Shown one piece after another: positions 14,430 to 14,566 of a stretch of 14,566 nucleotides of DNA (its first letter is position 1; every line of letters begins with the position of its first letter). The notes below the pieces were generated by a model. That model searched no databases. It saw only the letters and a program-made list of their open reading frames with translations, and was not told the origin of the DNA. The position numbers and the translations under genes were made by a program. Source of the DNA: Rhodospirillaceae bacterium (GTDB taxonomy: Bacteria > Pseudomonadota > Alphaproteobacteria > UBA828); assembly GCA_028819955.1 (NCBI GenBank), contig JAPPKP010000009.1, positions 1 to 14,566 of the forward strand, written 5' to 3'.

Positions 14430-14566
14430 GGGATTCGCCGGGATCAAGCGGGATAGGTGGGACAAGTGGGATAAGCGGGATTAAGTGGGACAGGCGGGAT
14501 AAGTGGGACAAGTGGGTTTCCGTGGGACAAGTGGGATTCCGTGGGACAAGCGGGATTCCGTGGGAC
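14430..14566 (+). repeat. Short tandem array, copy 3 (runs off window)
   Basis: Fifteen GGG tracts start at 14430, 14440, 14450, 14459, 14468, 14477, 14487, 14496, 14505, 14514, 14524, 14533, 14543, 14552 and 14562, always 9 or 10 nt apart. Units include GGGATAAGC, GGGACAAGT and GGGATTCCGT. The orientation equals that of copy 1, so a palindrome block like 249-308 would be expected beyond the right edge. The array is cut by the window end. Confidence 0.9.

Noticed and set aside
14430..14566. CRISPR array
   Set aside because: Repeats are 9-10 nt with no unique spacers, and no cas genes are present.

Overview
The window is GC-rich and densely coded: thirteen protein-coding genes on both strands and no RNA genes that I can recognise. 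Several points suggest an alphaproteobacterium, probably Hyphomicrobiales or Rhodospirillales. There is a long inverted repeat whose arms read as MAGLDP-type peptides, an AGAGC...GCTCT hairpin, a modABC operon, and many amidase and CoA-transferase genes with GTG starts. I cannot name the genus.

Layout. (1) 1-332: a G-rich short tandem array (about 46-160), then a spacer and a conserved palindrome-containing block (249-308), with no credible gene. (2) 333-3198, minus strand: two adjacent amidase-signature hydrolases, likely one operon read from 3198 down. (3) 3199-3528: divergent intergenic region with a 28-bp inverted repeat. (4) 3529-4002, plus: a small SnoaL/NTF2-like protein. (5) 4003-4505: the same palindrome block and array as at the left end, in the opposite orientation, then a GC-rich leader. 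(6) 4506-7114, plus: modA-modB-modC, a complete molybdate ABC importer. (7) 7215-9320, plus: a secreted protein of unknown function, a single-domain cupin and a PstS-like phosphate-binding protein with a candidate PHO box. (8) 9383-10006, minus: a glutathione S-transferase-like protein. (9) 10187-12993, plus: an N,N-dimethylformamidase large-subunit homologue and a DUF1330 protein. (10) 13001-14218, minus: a family III CoA-transferase very like 2-methylfumaryl-CoA isomerase (Mct). (11) 14219-14566: two small inverted repeats, then a third copy of the array that runs off the window.

Functionally this looks like a scavenging and catabolic neighbourhood: C-N bond hydrolases (two amidases and a DMFase homologue), a CoA-transferase, a GST, and uptake proteins for molybdate and phosphate. 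A link between molybdate uptake and oxidation of formate released by amide hydrolysis is possible but purely inferential.

The most unusual feature is the repeat family. GGG tracts recur every 9 or 10 nt, mostly in strict alternation (a 19-nt composite unit), at three loci. Two of the copies carry a shared block with an ACCATGGT-centred palindrome and face each other across the amidase/SnoaL module, like the ends of a composite element.
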